The position numbers and the translations under genes were made by a program. From Nostoc sp. HK-01 (GTDB taxonomy: Bacteria > Cyanobacteriota > Cyanobacteriia > Cyanobacteriales > Nostocaceae), in the NCBI GenBank assembly GCA_003990705.1, contig AP018318.1, forward strand, positions 5,629,001 to 5,693,000: a stretch of DNA of 64,000 bases. The letters run 5' to 3'. Below, piece by piece: positions 1-9,684 of this stretch. Each line of letters starts with the position of its first letter. The first letter of the stretch is position 1. The notes below the pieces were generated by a model that did no database searches, had not been told where the DNA came from, and saw only the letters and a program-made list of their open reading frames with translations.

Positions 1-1083
1 TTAATCGAACAGCAGCAAGCAACTTTAAATCCGCACTGGGAAAAGTTAGAGCAGCAAAAAACTTTAGCAACGCAACAACAAGAAGAAGTTGAGCGTCTTG
101 CACAAAGTTTAGGCGATCGCCAAAATGAATGGCAACAAGCACATAATTTTATAGAGCAGCAAACTACTCAATTAAAAATTAATCAGGCAACTATTACTAG
201 TAAGCAAGAATCTGCTCGACTAGTTAAAGAACAGTTGCAATATCAAGACGATTTATATCAAAAAATTAATTATTTATCTGCTAGTGCTGGTGATATTTCT
301 GGACAGAAAGTTGATTTAGAAGCATTAGAAAAAATGCCTTTAGATGAACTCCAAAAAATAGTTCAAGACCTTATTAAAAAATTAGAAATAGACTCTAGCT
401 TTGTCCAAGAACAAGAACAAGAACTGCAATATAAGCAAGCAGATATAGAAGAATTACAAAAAAAACTTAGTCAAGCTTCTGACCAAGATCATATCAATTT
501 GGAAATGGAACTAGCGGATGAAAAAGACCATTATCAAATGCTCAACAAAACTTTAGAAGGTCAACGCCGTAGTTTGTTGCAGCGTGATAAGGCTCTGAAG
601 CAACACCAAAATATATTGCTCCGAAGACAAGGACAACCTGTTCCCAATACCGAAGAAGAAAATACAGTTGATTTTGCCCCAATTTTGCTGCAAATTGATA
701 GTCAGCGGCAACAACAATCTCAGGAACTACAAAAACTTGAACAAGACATTGAACAAATGCGGTCTGCGATTGATTTAGACCAAGGAATGATTGATAACCA
801 AGCGCATGATTTAGAAAATAAGCAACAAGAAATCAAAACTCTAGAAGCAAATTTACAGTCTTTGCGAACAGCAACTGCTGAATGCTGGGTGCGCGTCAAT
901 TTATATCAAGAAGCCTTACAACCAATTCAAGATTCTTTGGATAGTTTGCGACAAAAGTTACAAGGAATTAATGATTCTCTAGCGCAAGTGCAAGAAGTGG
1001 GTGATTATCAACTACAAACTATTAGCGAGATGCGTCAGACTCTGCAAAATTTGATATCTCAGCCAGAGTTAATAGCATCTTAG
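1..1083 (+). CDS. hmpF: HmpF-like coiled-coil protein, 3' part
   Basis: Reading frame 1 is open from the first base of the window to a TAG at 1081-1083, so the true start lies upstream and about 360 codons are visible. The protein is almost entirely Gln/Glu/Lys/Leu-rich heptad sequence, that is a long coiled coil, with no membrane segment. Length, composition and the end (SQPELIAS) resemble the filament-forming HmpF protein that sits at cell poles and is needed for type IV pilus motility of Nostoc hormogonia; this is family resemblance, not a motif proof. It converges on tilS with a 30-bp gap. It could be another coiled-coil protein. Confidence 0.6.
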   Translation, partial: LIEQQQATLNPHWEKLEQQKTLATQQQEEVERLAQSLGDRQNEWQQAHNFIEQQTTQLKINQATITSKQESARLVKEQLQYQDDLYQKINYLSASAGDISGQKVDLEALEKMPLDELQKIVQDLIKKLEIDSSFVQEQEQELQYKQADIEELQKKLSQASDQDHINLEMELADEKDHYQMLNKTLEGQRRSLLQRDKALKQHQNILLRRQGQPVPNTEEENTVDFAPILLQIDSQRQQQSQELQKLEQDIEQMRSAIDLDQGMIDNQAHDLENKQQEIKTLEANLQSLRTATAECWVRVNLYQEALQPIQDSLDSLRQKLQGINDSLAQVQEVGDYQLQTISEMRQTLQNLISQPELIAS

Positions 1084-1113
1084 AAGTATGAAGTGTGAAA
1101 AATATTTTAGACT

Positions 1114-2097
1114 TTATAATGACTTTTCCTTAATGATAATCCAGTTATCTTGAACTTGAGCGATCGCACCACCAGGAAAGGGATCAGTTTGTGAACGATT
1201 CGGGGCGATAATTAAGGCGGTTAATTTTTCAATATGTTCAAAATTAGGTGCGTCAGGCAAAATTTCTATTAATATCTGTCGCATCACACGGCGTTGTAAA
1301 GCTAATGGCGCTGGTTGTAATACCTGACGATTTAATTTTAGCTCATCCCCACTTCCTATCATCGCTTTTTCGCGTAAATGCTGGGCTGCTTGTTCCAAAT
1401 ACTCGACATCTGCTTGCAGGAGTTCTGCTGTTTGGGCTAAAGCTGATTCTACTTTGGGGTTAAAGTTTGTTTGTAAATAGGGAATTAATTCTTGGCGGAT
1501 GCGGTTGCGGGCGTACCTCACATTTTGATTGGTAGAATCTTCCCAAATAGGTAATTGAAAATCATGGCAAAATTGCCCTGTTTGTTGACGAGTAATTTCT
1601 AACAGTGGACGTATTACAATAACTTTTTCCGATAACGGACGTTGCCAAGTTAAAGCTTGTAAACCATCAGCACCAGTACCACGCATTAAATTGTAAAGCA
1701 GAGTTTCGGCGCGATCGCTGGCTGTGTGTCCAGTAACTATATATTGATAATTGTATTGTTGGGCGATCGCATTTAAAGCTTGATACCGCCAATTCCGCGC
1801 CGCAGCTTCACTATTTATGGGTTCTTTAGCAGTTTCTAAATAAAAATTTATACCCCAATTTTTAGCCAAATTTTCTACATGATGAGCATTATCCTGGGAA
1901 TCATCACGCCAGCAATGATCGCAATGAGCAATAGCTAAATACCATGACCATTTTGATTGTAAATCTAATAGTAATTTAATTAAGCATAGAGAATCTTGTC
2001 CACCAGAAACAGCCACTAATAGGCGTTCATGATGCTGAAATAAATGACGCGATCGGATAGTACGATGAATTTTTGCGTGTAGAGATGTCCATACCAT
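1114..2097 (-). CDS. tilS: tRNA(Ile)-lysidine synthase
   Basis: ATP-dependent enzyme that converts cytidine 34 of the CAU anticodon of tRNA-Ile2 to lysidine, so that AUA is read as isoleucine; essential in bacteria. The N-type PP-loop SGGQDS is at residues 31-36, followed by the conserved HCDHCWR region and a TGHTASDRAETLLYNLMRG block typical of the family. The length (327 aa) fits the short cyanobacterial form, which lacks the extended C-terminal domains of the E. coli enzyme. Start is ATG at 2097; no clear Shine-Dalgarno. It lies 36 bp downstream of the 2134-2871 gene on the same strand and may be co-transcribed with it. Confidence 0.95.
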   Translation of the reverse strand: MVWTSLHAKIHRTIRSRHLFQHHERLLVAVSGGQDSLCLIKLLLDLQSKWSWYLAIAHCDHCWRDDSQDNAHHVENLAKNWGINFYLETAKEPINSEAAARNWRYQALNAIAQQYNYQYIVTGHTASDRAETLLYNLMRGTGADGLQALTWQRPLSEKVIVIRPLLEITRQQTGQFCHDFQLPIWEDSTNQNVRYARNRIRQELIPYLQTNFNPKVESALAQTAELLQADVEYLEQAAQHLREKAMIGSGDELKLNRQVLQPAPLALQRRVMRQILIEILPDAPNFEHIEKLTALIIAPNRSQTDPFPGGAIAQVQDNWIIIKEKSL

Positions 2098-2133
2098 TTT
2101 TGAATATTACCGCGCAGACGCACGCACACTAAA

Positions 2134-2871
2134 TTAGGCAAATGGTATTTTAGTATAGGTTTCTCTTGTCATTTTGATGGATATTTTATTTTTTTCTAAA
2201 AATTCTTTGATTTTTATCAGATTTTTAATAGTTTCTTCTAAAGTATTTCTGAATTCTTGATCAGCAACTCTGTGAAGAAATTGAAATAGCTGGTCATAGT
2301 AACCTCTAAATAATTCATCTTTATACAATCTGTAACTAAACTCAGATTGAGTTATTGGATGGTTTGTTCCCTTATCTATGAGGTTATCGCCAATACCATT
2401 GACATAATAAAACCAGAGAATACTATTTTTGCTGGAGATAGCTGTTTTAAAATCTTCAATTAAGTAGAAAAATTCTGTTGTCAATTTTTTGTTAACAAAT
2501 GGTAAAAATACCACATCTCTTTCATATAAAGCAATCCAGCAAGCAACAGTAGATATTAAATAAGCTGTGGAAGTTACATAATAGCCTTCTTTGGTAAACC
2601 AATCTAAAGAAGAAGCATTTTTTGGCGATAATTTCAAGGCATAGCTAGGCCCAGATGGTTCATTAATTTTATCTATTATTGAGTTCAAACGAAACTCTAG
2701 TTCATGGCAAGCTAACCATAGTGGTCGAGCATAAAGGTAAAGTTTTTTGCGAGCATCAATAGATTCTTGTAAACGAGGCGCAACTAAATAAGTTTCTGTA
2801 ATTTTAATAATAAAAGTAATAACGCCGCCGCCTGCTACTCCATAAATTAAATTGGATAGTCCATCAGCCAT
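2134..2871 (-). CDS. hypothetical protein with N-terminal hydrophobic segment
   Basis: I do not recognise the family. The 245-aa protein begins with a Gly-rich hydrophobic stretch (about residues 8-25) that could anchor it in a membrane, followed by a basic/aromatic, mostly helical region with no Cys or His cluster and no catalytic motif that I can see. The start ATG at 2871 is preceded by GGAGC about 10 bases upstream, which supports it. It is the first gene of a possible two-gene unit with tilS. The base composition is AT-rich like the surrounding intergenic DNA. A role cannot be assigned. Confidence 0.6.
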   Translation of the reverse strand: MADGLSNLIYGVAGGGVITFIIKITETYLVAPRLQESIDARKKLYLYARPLWLACHELEFRLNSIIDKINEPSGPSYALKLSPKNASSLDWFTKEGYYVTSTAYLISTVACWIALYERDVVFLPFVNKKLTTEFFYLIEDFKTAISSKNSILWFYYVNGIGDNLIDKGTNHPITQSEFSYRLYKDELFRGYYDQLFQFLHRVADQEFRNTLEETIKNLIKIKEFLEKNKISIKMTRETYTKIPFA

Positions 2872-3006
2872 ATTTATTTTTGCTCCAAATTTTGAGAAAA
2901 CTAAAGATTATTTTGCAAAAGTTAATTTAAGATAAAAATCTTCGGCAATTACATCCATAGTTCCCAAAATATAGTCAAAAGTAACAAATAATCAAATATG
3001 ATTTAA

Positions 3007-3030
3007 CCCCTCTCCACTGATGAAGAGGGG
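3007..3030 (-). terminator. candidate terminator of ccsB
   Basis: Perfect 7-bp inverted repeat CCCCTCT (3007-3013) / AGAGGGG (3024-3030) with a 10-nt loop, just past the ccsB stop on the minus strand. The following T tract is weak, so it may act only as a 3' stabilising hairpin. Confidence 0.45.
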
Positions 3031-3038
3031 CAAAGCTA

Positions 3039-4094
3039 TTAAAAAAACCACCCGTAAGAATGTAATCCTTTACCTAAAAGATTCACACCAAGATAACAAA
3101 TCCAGACGACAACAAAGCCACTTGCCGCTAAAATTGCGGGGCGACGACCTTGCCAACCGCGAGTAATTCTAGCGTGGAGGTAAGCTGCAAAAACTAACCA
3201 AGTAATTAAGGCCCAGGTTTCTTTCGGGTCCCAACTCCAGTAAGAACCCCAAGCTTCGTTAGCCCAAACACCGCCAGCAATAATCCCAATGGTCAGCAGG
3301 GGAAATCCTAGCCCAATGATGCGATAGCTAATATTGTCTAGGGTATCGGCCAGACTGAGACGTTGGGGTGAAAGAACTTTTGCGGTTTCTATGGTTCCTG
3401 ATGGGGTTGCTGTTACCAAGTTCAAAACGGCGGTGTTGCCGTTATTAGTATTGTTTTCAAAACGACGAGCAGAACCATTATTTTCACTGACAGGTGTTGC
3501 TGATTGAGTTACTAGTTCACCTGCTTTGTGTAAGCGATAACCATTGGTGCGGTAGCCACCAGTACCAACTGAACTGCCTTGTAGTTCGATATTTTGACCG
3601 CGTGTCACCACCAGAAAAGCGATCGCTAATATTGAACCTACCATTAAAGCAGAGTAGCTCAACATCATCACGCTGACGTGCATCATCAACCAGTTAGACT
3701 TTAATGCTGGTACTAATGGTTCTGCGGCTTGCATTGTAGATGGTAAGGTTAGGGCAGCAAAGGCAGTGATTCCCATTGCGACAGGTGTAGTAAAAACTCC
3801 TACCAAGCGGCTACGAGTACCATTTTCCGCAATTAAATGGACTGCTGTAATCCCCCAAGTCAAAAAGAACAGCGACTCGTACAAGTTACTCAAGGGAAAA
3901 TAACCTGCCTCTATCCATCTTGCGCCTAAAAGGGTAGCGATGCACAAATTAGCGATCGCCATTCCGGCTGTTCCCAAAGCAGCCAGTGCTGGCAGATTTG
4001 GAAAAGCTGCTCCTCCCCAGTAAACCAGCATGGTGAGAAATAACACAGCAAATGCGGCGTTGTCTAGCCAGTTCTGGAGTACAACCAGATTCAT
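3039..4094 (-). CDS. ccsB: cytochrome c biogenesis protein CcsB (CcsA of chloroplasts)
   Basis: Membrane component of the System II haem-ligation machinery that attaches haem to apocytochromes c (cytochrome f, c6, c550) on the lumenal side, working with the Ccs1/ResB partner. The diagnostic tryptophan-rich WWD motif ([13 protein letters not shown]) is at residues 282-294. Several hydrophobic helices flank it, and His residues in the helices and at HSYGWFF at the C-terminus are of the type that hold haem. Residues ~175-235 form a polar, low-complexity linker that is unusually long. Chloroplast nomenclature calls this protein CcsA. No ResB homologue is in the window. Confidence 0.93.
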   Translation of the reverse strand: MNLVVLQNWLDNAAFAVLFLTMLVYWGGAAFPNLPALAALGTAGMAIANLCIATLLGARWIEAGYFPLSNLYESLFFLTWGITAVHLIAENGTRSRLVGVFTTPVAMGITAFAALTLPSTMQAAEPLVPALKSNWLMMHVSVMMLSYSALMVGSILAIAFLVVTRGQNIELQGSSVGTGGYRTNGYRLHKAGELVTQSATPVSENNGSARRFENNTNNGNTAVLNLVTATPSGTIETAKVLSPQRLSLADTLDNISYRIIGLGFPLLTIGIIAGGVWANEAWGSYWSWDPKETWALITWLVFAAYLHARITRGWQGRRPAILAASGFVVVWICYLGVNLLGKGLHSYGWFF

Positions 4095-4239
4095 ACAGTA
4101 TTCTCCACCGTTATTGTTTAAAGTTGCGATTCTAACTATCTTGATCCTAACTTGAGTTTAATTAGAGACTCAGGGTAGATAGAATAAATTAATGTGTGTG
4201 ATACTCCTAAACTGACGTGACTAATACCACGGATAGGAT

Positions 4240-5994
4240 TTACTTTGAGCTACTAATGTTGGGACTAGACACAGGGTTAGGTAAAATCGCTGAATTATGA
4301 GATTTTTTCAAAGAGAGAAATACATCGTAGCGAGTACTACGACTGTCACTCACAGATGTTGTTACGCCAATAGAACGGGTTGCTTCTAAAAAAGTTTTTT
4401 GTTTGGGAAATAAAGTATTGAGGGTAAAGTTATTTACCATCCGTTCTACATCCAGGAAAAATGCCCCATTTGTCGGATTGAGTTCTGTCGGCACAGTATG
4501 TTGATAAGCAAGATTACTAGCTAGTGTGCTGTTGGGTTTAGGCACAATTTTATCGGTGACGGGAGCGCCCAATACTAAAAAAGCGACATCTTTATCTAAC
4601 CAACCGTGACTAGCTGTTAAAGTCCCAAAAGGCCCAATCCAGTTAACAACAGGTTGATTGGCGACTGTCCCTGGTTGAATTTGGAATTGATATTGATTTT
4701 TAATAACGTCATCCAGTTTTTGTAGAGATGCTTCAGCTAATTTGCGATCGCTGGCTTTGATCATAAATACCAATCCGGCTCTAAAATCTCCTGGGGTGCC
4801 GTTTTTTGATGTGTTAGGAATCAGTGAAACAGCAAACTCGCCTTTCATCCAACTGAGTAAATCTCGTTCCAAATCAAGATTAGTCAGCGATTTTACGCCA
4901 CTACGCAATTGTTCTGGAGATACAGGCGAGAGAGGATTTCCCTGAGATGTGAGGATGTAATCTCCCCACAATCTTTGTAAATTACTACCAGATAACATCA
5001 TTAAGGTTTCTGCTGGCATTCGCTGCTGCATACTACCTGCTGTGTTGTCAATTGAGAGTAGGCGCTGACTTTGAGGATTCAGCCAGGAAACACCCTTCAA
5101 GCGTACTCCTTCTGCCTCTAAAGTAATATTCCCTGCCAAACCTTGGTTATTTTGCAGTTGCGCCAAAACTTGAGCAGGTAATCGACGATTAGGAGCCGTA
5201 GTCGCAATTTTCGCGGCTGTTGGGACGTTGATATAAAACTGAGCAAAAGAGTGAGACTCAGAAATTTTTGGGAAATTATCGGCGAAACTCCCGACTGTGG
5301 CTAAGGATGTTTTATTTTTGTAGGCATCAATTGCCCGTTCTGTGGCTTTAGGATTATCAGTAATAACCAAAAAGCGTTGATCTAATAATGTGGCGGAAAG
5401 GTTTGTGCCAAATTGCCCTTCGCTTTGTTTAATGGGAATTCCCTGATAGGTGCGGTCAATCCATTTACCTGTTTTCAGCGCTTTGGGCTGTGCCAATATT
5501 TTTTGGGCTAATTCTGGGTTTTTGACAGGCAAAACCATAACTAATGACTGCTGACTGTTAGCAACGCCATCAGTAGCTACAGGCTTAGGAGCAGGCTGAC
5601 TAGTTTCGGGAGCTAAAATAGCGAAGGTAACTTCTTCACCTACCCAAGGTTGGATATCTTGCTCAAAGTTAAAACCATTATTGGTCAGAAAGCGATCGCG
5701 TAACTGAATTAAATTTTTATTCAGTTCTGCTTGCGATTCTTTTGTGCCAAAATCCTGTAATTTCTGCCATTGTTTGGGATCTGTAGTCAGAGAAGCAGCA
5801 AACAGAGCATCGCCAGGAATAATATTTGCACCTACTAATAAATTTCCCGAATATAAATGACCCTGGCTGAACAGCCGATAAGCTACTCCGCCACCAATAA
5901 TTAATAAACCAGTAGCCGAGAGCGTCAGTGCCAGAGACGGTTTCTGTTTTTTCTTCATGGGAACAGACACAATAGGCAGCGCCATTGAAACCAA
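4240..5994 (-). CDS. DUF3352 domain protein, membrane anchored
   Basis: A 584-aa protein with a basic N-terminus (KKKQKPS) and one transmembrane segment at about residues 21-45; the rest is predicted to face the periplasm or lumen. The body matches my recollection of cyanobacterial DUF3352 proteins: pairs of beta-rich repeats with phrases such as LFAASLTTDPKQW and DVAFLVLGAP. Its molecular function is not known. Same strand as ccsB, 145 bp upstream of its start, so joint transcription is possible but unproven. Start: ATG 5994; an internal ATG four codons later is an alternative. Confidence 0.75.
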   Translation of the reverse strand: MVSMALPIVSVPMKKKQKPSLALTLSATGLLIIGGGVAYRLFSQGHLYSGNLLVGANIIPGDALFAASLTTDPKQWQKLQDFGTKESQAELNKNLIQLRDRFLTNNGFNFEQDIQPWVGEEVTFAILAPETSQPAPKPVATDGVANSQQSLVMVLPVKNPELAQKILAQPKALKTGKWIDRTYQGIPIKQSEGQFGTNLSATLLDQRFLVITDNPKATERAIDAYKNKTSLATVGSFADNFPKISESHSFAQFYINVPTAAKIATTAPNRRLPAQVLAQLQNNQGLAGNITLEAEGVRLKGVSWLNPQSQRLLSIDNTAGSMQQRMPAETLMMLSGSNLQRLWGDYILTSQGNPLSPVSPEQLRSGVKSLTNLDLERDLLSWMKGEFAVSLIPNTSKNGTPGDFRAGLVFMIKASDRKLAEASLQKLDDVIKNQYQFQIQPGTVANQPVVNWIGPFGTLTASHGWLDKDVAFLVLGAPVTDKIVPKPNSTLASNLAYQHTVPTELNPTNGAFFLDVERMVNNFTLNTLFPKQKTFLEATRSIGVTTSVSDSRSTRYDVFLSLKKSHNSAILPNPVSSPNISSSK

Positions 5995-6815
5995 TACCTC
6001 ATAACTTGCGGACTTTTTACTTGTTTTATCAAGTAAACTTAAGCTTTTCCCATTCTTTTGGGCAGTTTTTCCACAATTTTCTCTACCCTGAACTTTTACT
6101 GATACTTCGGTAATTAACCTTAGCTATTTTGCTGTAAAAGGAGTATTTTTATTGTTAGTTTATCTTTTTAACATGCTTTGCTCGATTTCGCAGGCAACTT
6201 TCTCATAAAAGTTTTTTTTATCGCTCAATCTTCGTGAGCTAAACCCTCTGGTAAATTTATCTTGTGATCCTAAAAATCAATGATCTAGGTGAAGGACTTA
6301 AGTCAGCGCAACCCTGACAATCATGCGCTATAACTCTTTAAGGTTACTCTGAACAGACAATTTTTTTACATAAGTTTTAAACTTGATTCTCAGCATTATG
6401 AGGATATAACTAACTGCAAAAAGCTGCAAGTCAGCAGTAATTTGTAATTTTTACTACTTACACAACTTAGTTATTATGTATTGAATGTTTAAAAATATAG
6501 GGTTAATACCCAACTGAAAAAATTATAGAAAATATAACTTAGTGATGACTATTTTTACTAAAATTACCAAATCATAAATTTTGGCAATTTATCGATATTT
6601 TTGCGCTGAAATCACAATTATATTGGCTAGATAGCAGTAAATGAACTATCGAGCCAGAATTTAATTTTTAGATAAATTTAATTTTTTCCTCAACTCAGGT
6701 ATATTCGATTACCTATTTAATGTGAGGATTTAATGACCGTCGCTGAGGTCAATGCCTGGAAGCAATTGAATGGATAATCAGCACTTGGCGATATTTTGGC
6801 GATCGCTTCTTGATT
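5995..6815. other. 821-bp gap without a recognisable gene
   Basis: AT-rich DNA between DUF3352 and chorismate lyase. I see only very short open frames and no tRNA, strong inverted repeat or repeated element. It must hold the promoter of the DUF3352 gene at its left end. Confidence 0.5.
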
Positions 6816-7445
6816 TTACACTTTGCCATTAGTAGCATTTAGCTGCATCGGCCCCAAATACTTGGTTAAGTAAGGTGAAAAAACCTCATAAATCAAAGTT
6901 AGCGGTTGCCCATGATGCCAAAACAAGTAGTGACGACCCCAAAACGGCCCTTCCACATCAAAGCCAGACTCTAACGCTGCTGAGTCCCCGTAGTAAATAC
7001 CTCGCACATCTCGATACAATTCTGTGCGGAGACGCGCTAAACTTGCCCAAATTGGCAATGAACGATTTTGCAAATACTCATCTACATGGCTGGCTTCCCA
7101 CCAGGATGTAGCATAAGCTAACCTCTGACCAGAAGCAGTCCGCAACCACACCTGTCGTCGCAATCTTGGCCCTGGTACAGCTTGAATTAAGTCAGGGGCA
7201 TCATCTAAATCTATACCAATTAAAGACATATCAATGACATCTACTTCTGTTGGCTCACCTGTCAGCAATTCTAAATGCCTAGTCGGAGAACCATCGCCTA
7301 ACAGGAGCAATTGCCAAGTAGGTGCTAACTGCGTGTGAGGCAAACTTTTTTGAATAATTTCCTCGCCCCCTTGCCAAATCGGAGTCAGGCGATGCCATGC
7401 TGCTGGCTTTGTTGAGTTGTTTGTCAGAGTAAAAATAGCAGTCAA
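6816..7445 (-). CDS. chorismate lyase (chorismate pyruvate-lyase family)
   Basis: Predicted to cleave chorismate to 4-hydroxybenzoate and pyruvate, the first committed step of plastoquinone synthesis in cyanobacteria. The 209-aa protein carries family hallmarks: the central PGPRLRRQVWLR segment, SLPIWASLARLRTELYRD, and the C-terminal WGRHYLFWHHGQPLTLI followed by EVFSPYL, which fit the DUF98/UbiC-like group. Start ATG 7445. It stands alone, with STRR-type repeats and tRNA-Leu upstream. The alternative is a structurally related protein of unknown substrate, but the cyanobacterial context favours the plastoquinone role. Confidence 0.85.
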   Translation of the reverse strand: MTAIFTLTNNSTKPAAWHRLTPIWQGGEEIIQKSLPHTQLAPTWQLLLLGDGSPTRHLELLTGEPTEVDVIDMSLIGIDLDDAPDLIQAVPGPRLRRQVWLRTASGQRLAYATSWWEASHVDEYLQNRSLPIWASLARLRTELYRDVRGIYYGDSAALESGFDVEGPFWGRHYLFWHHGQPLTLIYEVFSPYLTKYLGPMQLNATNGKV

Positions 7446-7532
7446 TTTTATTTACAAAAGTTCATCTATCTCTATAAAAGCACAAAAAAAGTCAATAGTT
7501 CAAAGCTCGTAGTCAGTAGCTAGGCATTGCTT

Positions 7533-7564
7533 AACTATTGACTATTGACTTATGACCATTGACT
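7533..7564. repeat. short heptad repeat (TTGACCA/TTGACTA type)
   Basis: Imperfect tandem ATTGACT/ATTGACC units just 3' of tRNA-Leu. These are STRR-like sequences, also found at 13395 and 21879 in this window. Confidence 0.6.
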
Positions 7565-7571
7565 AAATAAT

Positions 7572-7651
7572 GCGGATGGCGAGACTCGAACTCGCAAGGC
7601 AAAGCCACACGCACCTCAAGCGTGCGCGTATACCAATTCCGCCACATCCGC
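7572..7651 (-). tRNA. trnL-GAG: tRNA-Leu (anticodon GAG)
   Basis: The minus strand folds into a class II tRNA of 80 nt. The acceptor stem is GCGGATG / CATCCGC, the D arm contains GGAATTGGTATACGC, the anticodon stem is CACGC / GCGTG with loop TTGAGGT, giving anticodon GAG. A short variable arm is followed by T stem GCGAG / CTCGC with loop TTCGAGT. CCA is not encoded. It reads CTC and, by wobble, CTT codons. Confidence 0.97.
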
Positions 7652-8071
7652 GAGAGTTCACTGAAGAACTAATATAGCACAACAAAGTGATTATAGTAAG
7701 GTAATATCTAATTTTGCAAAATTTACCAAAAATTTAAGTGAACATATTCACAAATTTCCCGAAGGCGGATATCAGACTAACAGAAATGTAATAGCGCCAC
7801 AAGTGATATTAAAAGGGGTATAGCTACTTTTAACCACAGCCTCGTTTAGGACACTGGCACAGATAAGCAGATGTGATGCTGTTAGTCTGGTTAAGACCTG
7901 TAGAGGCTCCTTGGCAGTCCTTTCCCTTTGTAAAACTCCGAAGGGTGTATATACACTGCTCAGGATGATGTTGAGAAAGCTCTGATCGTCATTTGCAACC
8001 AAGTAAAAGCTCTGTTGCAAACCAGATAAGAGAAAATGTCGATCTACTGGTACTAATATCGAAGCTACAAA
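7652..8071. other. leader region of accC
   Basis: 420 bp between tRNA-Leu and accC. It contains the promoter and 5' leader of accC. An 82-codon frame on the minus strand (7772-8020) is open here, but I see no protein family in it. No further gene recognised. Confidence 0.5.
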
Positions 8072-9415
8072 ATGAAGTTTGACAAAATATTAATTGCTAA
8101 TCGGGGAGAAATCGCGCTTCGCATTCTCCGCGCCTGTGAAGAAATGGGAATTGCGACTGTTGCGGTTCACTCCACTGTTGATCGTAACGCTCTCCATGTT
8201 CAACTTGCTGATGAAGCAGTTTGTATTGGTGAGCCTGCCAGCGGTAAAAGTTATTTAAATATTCCCAATATAATTGCTGCCGCTTTGACGCGTAATGCCA
8301 CTGCTATTCATCCAGGTTATGGCTTTTTGGCAGAAAACGCCAAATTTGCGGAAATCTGTGCTGATCATCATATTGCTTTTATTGGCCCGACTCCGGAAGC
8401 TATTCGGTTAATGGGCGATAAATCCACAGCCAAAGAAACCATGCAAAAAGCTGGAGTGCCAACAGTACCCGGTAGCGATGGTTTAGTAGAGTCTGAACAA
8501 GAAGGATTAGCACTGGCGAAAGAAATTGGTTATCCAGTGATGATCAAAGCTACTGCTGGTGGTGGTGGGCGTGGTATGCGTTTAGTACGCTCTGAAGATG
8601 AATTTGTCAAACTTTTCTTAGCTGCTCAAGGAGAAGCTGGTGCAGCCTTTGGTAATTCTGGCGTTTATATAGAAAAATTTATTGAACGTCCACGGCACAT
8701 TGAATTTCAAATTTTGGCAGATAATTACGGCAATGTGATTCACTTAGGTGAACGGGATTGTTCAATTCAACGCCGCAACCAAAAACTGTTAGAAGAAGCC
8801 CCTAGTCCGGCGCTTGACTCAGACCTACGGGAAAAAATGGGACAAGCAGCGGTCAAAGCTGCCCAGTTTATCAACTTTACTGGGGCAGGCACTATTGAGT
8901 TTCTGTTAGATCGATTTGGGAAGTTCTACTTTATGGAAATGAACACCCGAATTCAAGTAGAGCATCCTGTAACAGAGATGATTACTGGGGTGGATTTAGT
9001 GGCTGAACAAATTCGGGTTGCTCAAGGAGAAAGACTGAAGCTGACTCAAGACCAAGTAGTGTTGCGTGGTCATGCTATAGAATGCCGAATTAACGCTGAA
9101 GACCCAGACCATGATTTCCGTCCCGCCCCAGGACGCATCAGCGGTTATCTTCCCCCCGGTGGACCTGGTGTGCGGATTGATTCTCACGTTTACACCGATT
9201 ACCAGATTCCTCCCTACTACGATTCTTTAATTGGCAAGCTCATCGTTTGGGGGCCAGATCGGGCAACTGCCATTAATCGGATGAAACGCGCTCTCCGGGA
9301 GTGTGCCATTACGGGACTACCAACAACTATTGGTTTTCATCAAAGAATTATGGAAAACCCACAGTTTTTACAAGGTAACGTTTACACCAATTTCGTTCAA
9401 GAAATGAAACTTTAG
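8072..9415 (+). CDS. accC: biotin carboxylase subunit of acetyl-CoA carboxylase
   Basis: ATP-dependent carboxylation of biotin on AccB, the first half-reaction of acetyl-CoA carboxylase in fatty acid synthesis (cytosol). The 447 aa match the family length. Visible: N-terminal [16 protein letters not shown], the ATP-grasp glycine loop [10 protein letters not shown] (residues ~163-172), the metal/substrate motif [19 protein letters not shown] (~residues 289-307) and the C-terminal biotin-carboxylase domain. ATG start at 8072. Stands alone, without accB beside it, as is usual in cyanobacteria where acc genes are scattered. Confidence 0.98.
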   Translation: MKFDKILIANRGEIALRILRACEEMGIATVAVHSTVDRNALHVQLADEAVCIGEPASGKSYLNIPNIIAAALTRNATAIHPGYGFLAENAKFAEICADHHIAFIGPTPEAIRLMGDKSTAKETMQKAGVPTVPGSDGLVESEQEGLALAKEIGYPVMIKATAGGGGRGMRLVRSEDEFVKLFLAAQGEAGAAFGNSGVYIEKFIERPRHIEFQILADNYGNVIHLGERDCSIQRRNQKLLEEAPSPALDSDLREKMGQAAVKAAQFINFTGAGTIEFLLDRFGKFYFMEMNTRIQVEHPVTEMITGVDLVAEQIRVAQGERLKLTQDQVVLRGHAIECRINAEDPDHDFRPAPGRISGYLPPGGPGVRIDSHVYTDYQIPPYYDSLIGKLIVWGPDRATAINRMKRALRECAITGLPTTIGFHQRIMENPQFLQGNVYTNFVQEMKL

Positions 9416-9684
9416 GGAATTAAGAAATAGAAGGTAAAGGGAAGGCGTAAAAGGCTGAGAAATATCTTATTTTCAGTTGACTACCTGTCCCTTTCCTAAT
9501 CCCGAACTCAGGTTGGCTTAGATTAATCGTCAATCCGTTAAATACAAAATTCTGGTTAATAAAGGGGACGACGAACAGCCTTACTACGCCTGTTAAGAAC
9601 ATGAGTATGTATAATCGCACATACAAAAGCAGCAAATATGCTTAATAATTCTGTTTATTCTCCGAACAAGAAGAATCATACCTT

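Noticed and set aside
7772-8020. 82-codon open frame on the minus strand upstream of accC
   Set aside because: No recognisable family, no hydrophobic or domain pattern, and it lies in the accC leader; likely chance.
9420-9635. 71-codon minus-strand frame between accC and the DUF3883 gene
   Set aside because: No family, irregular composition, no ribosome-binding site; likely chance.
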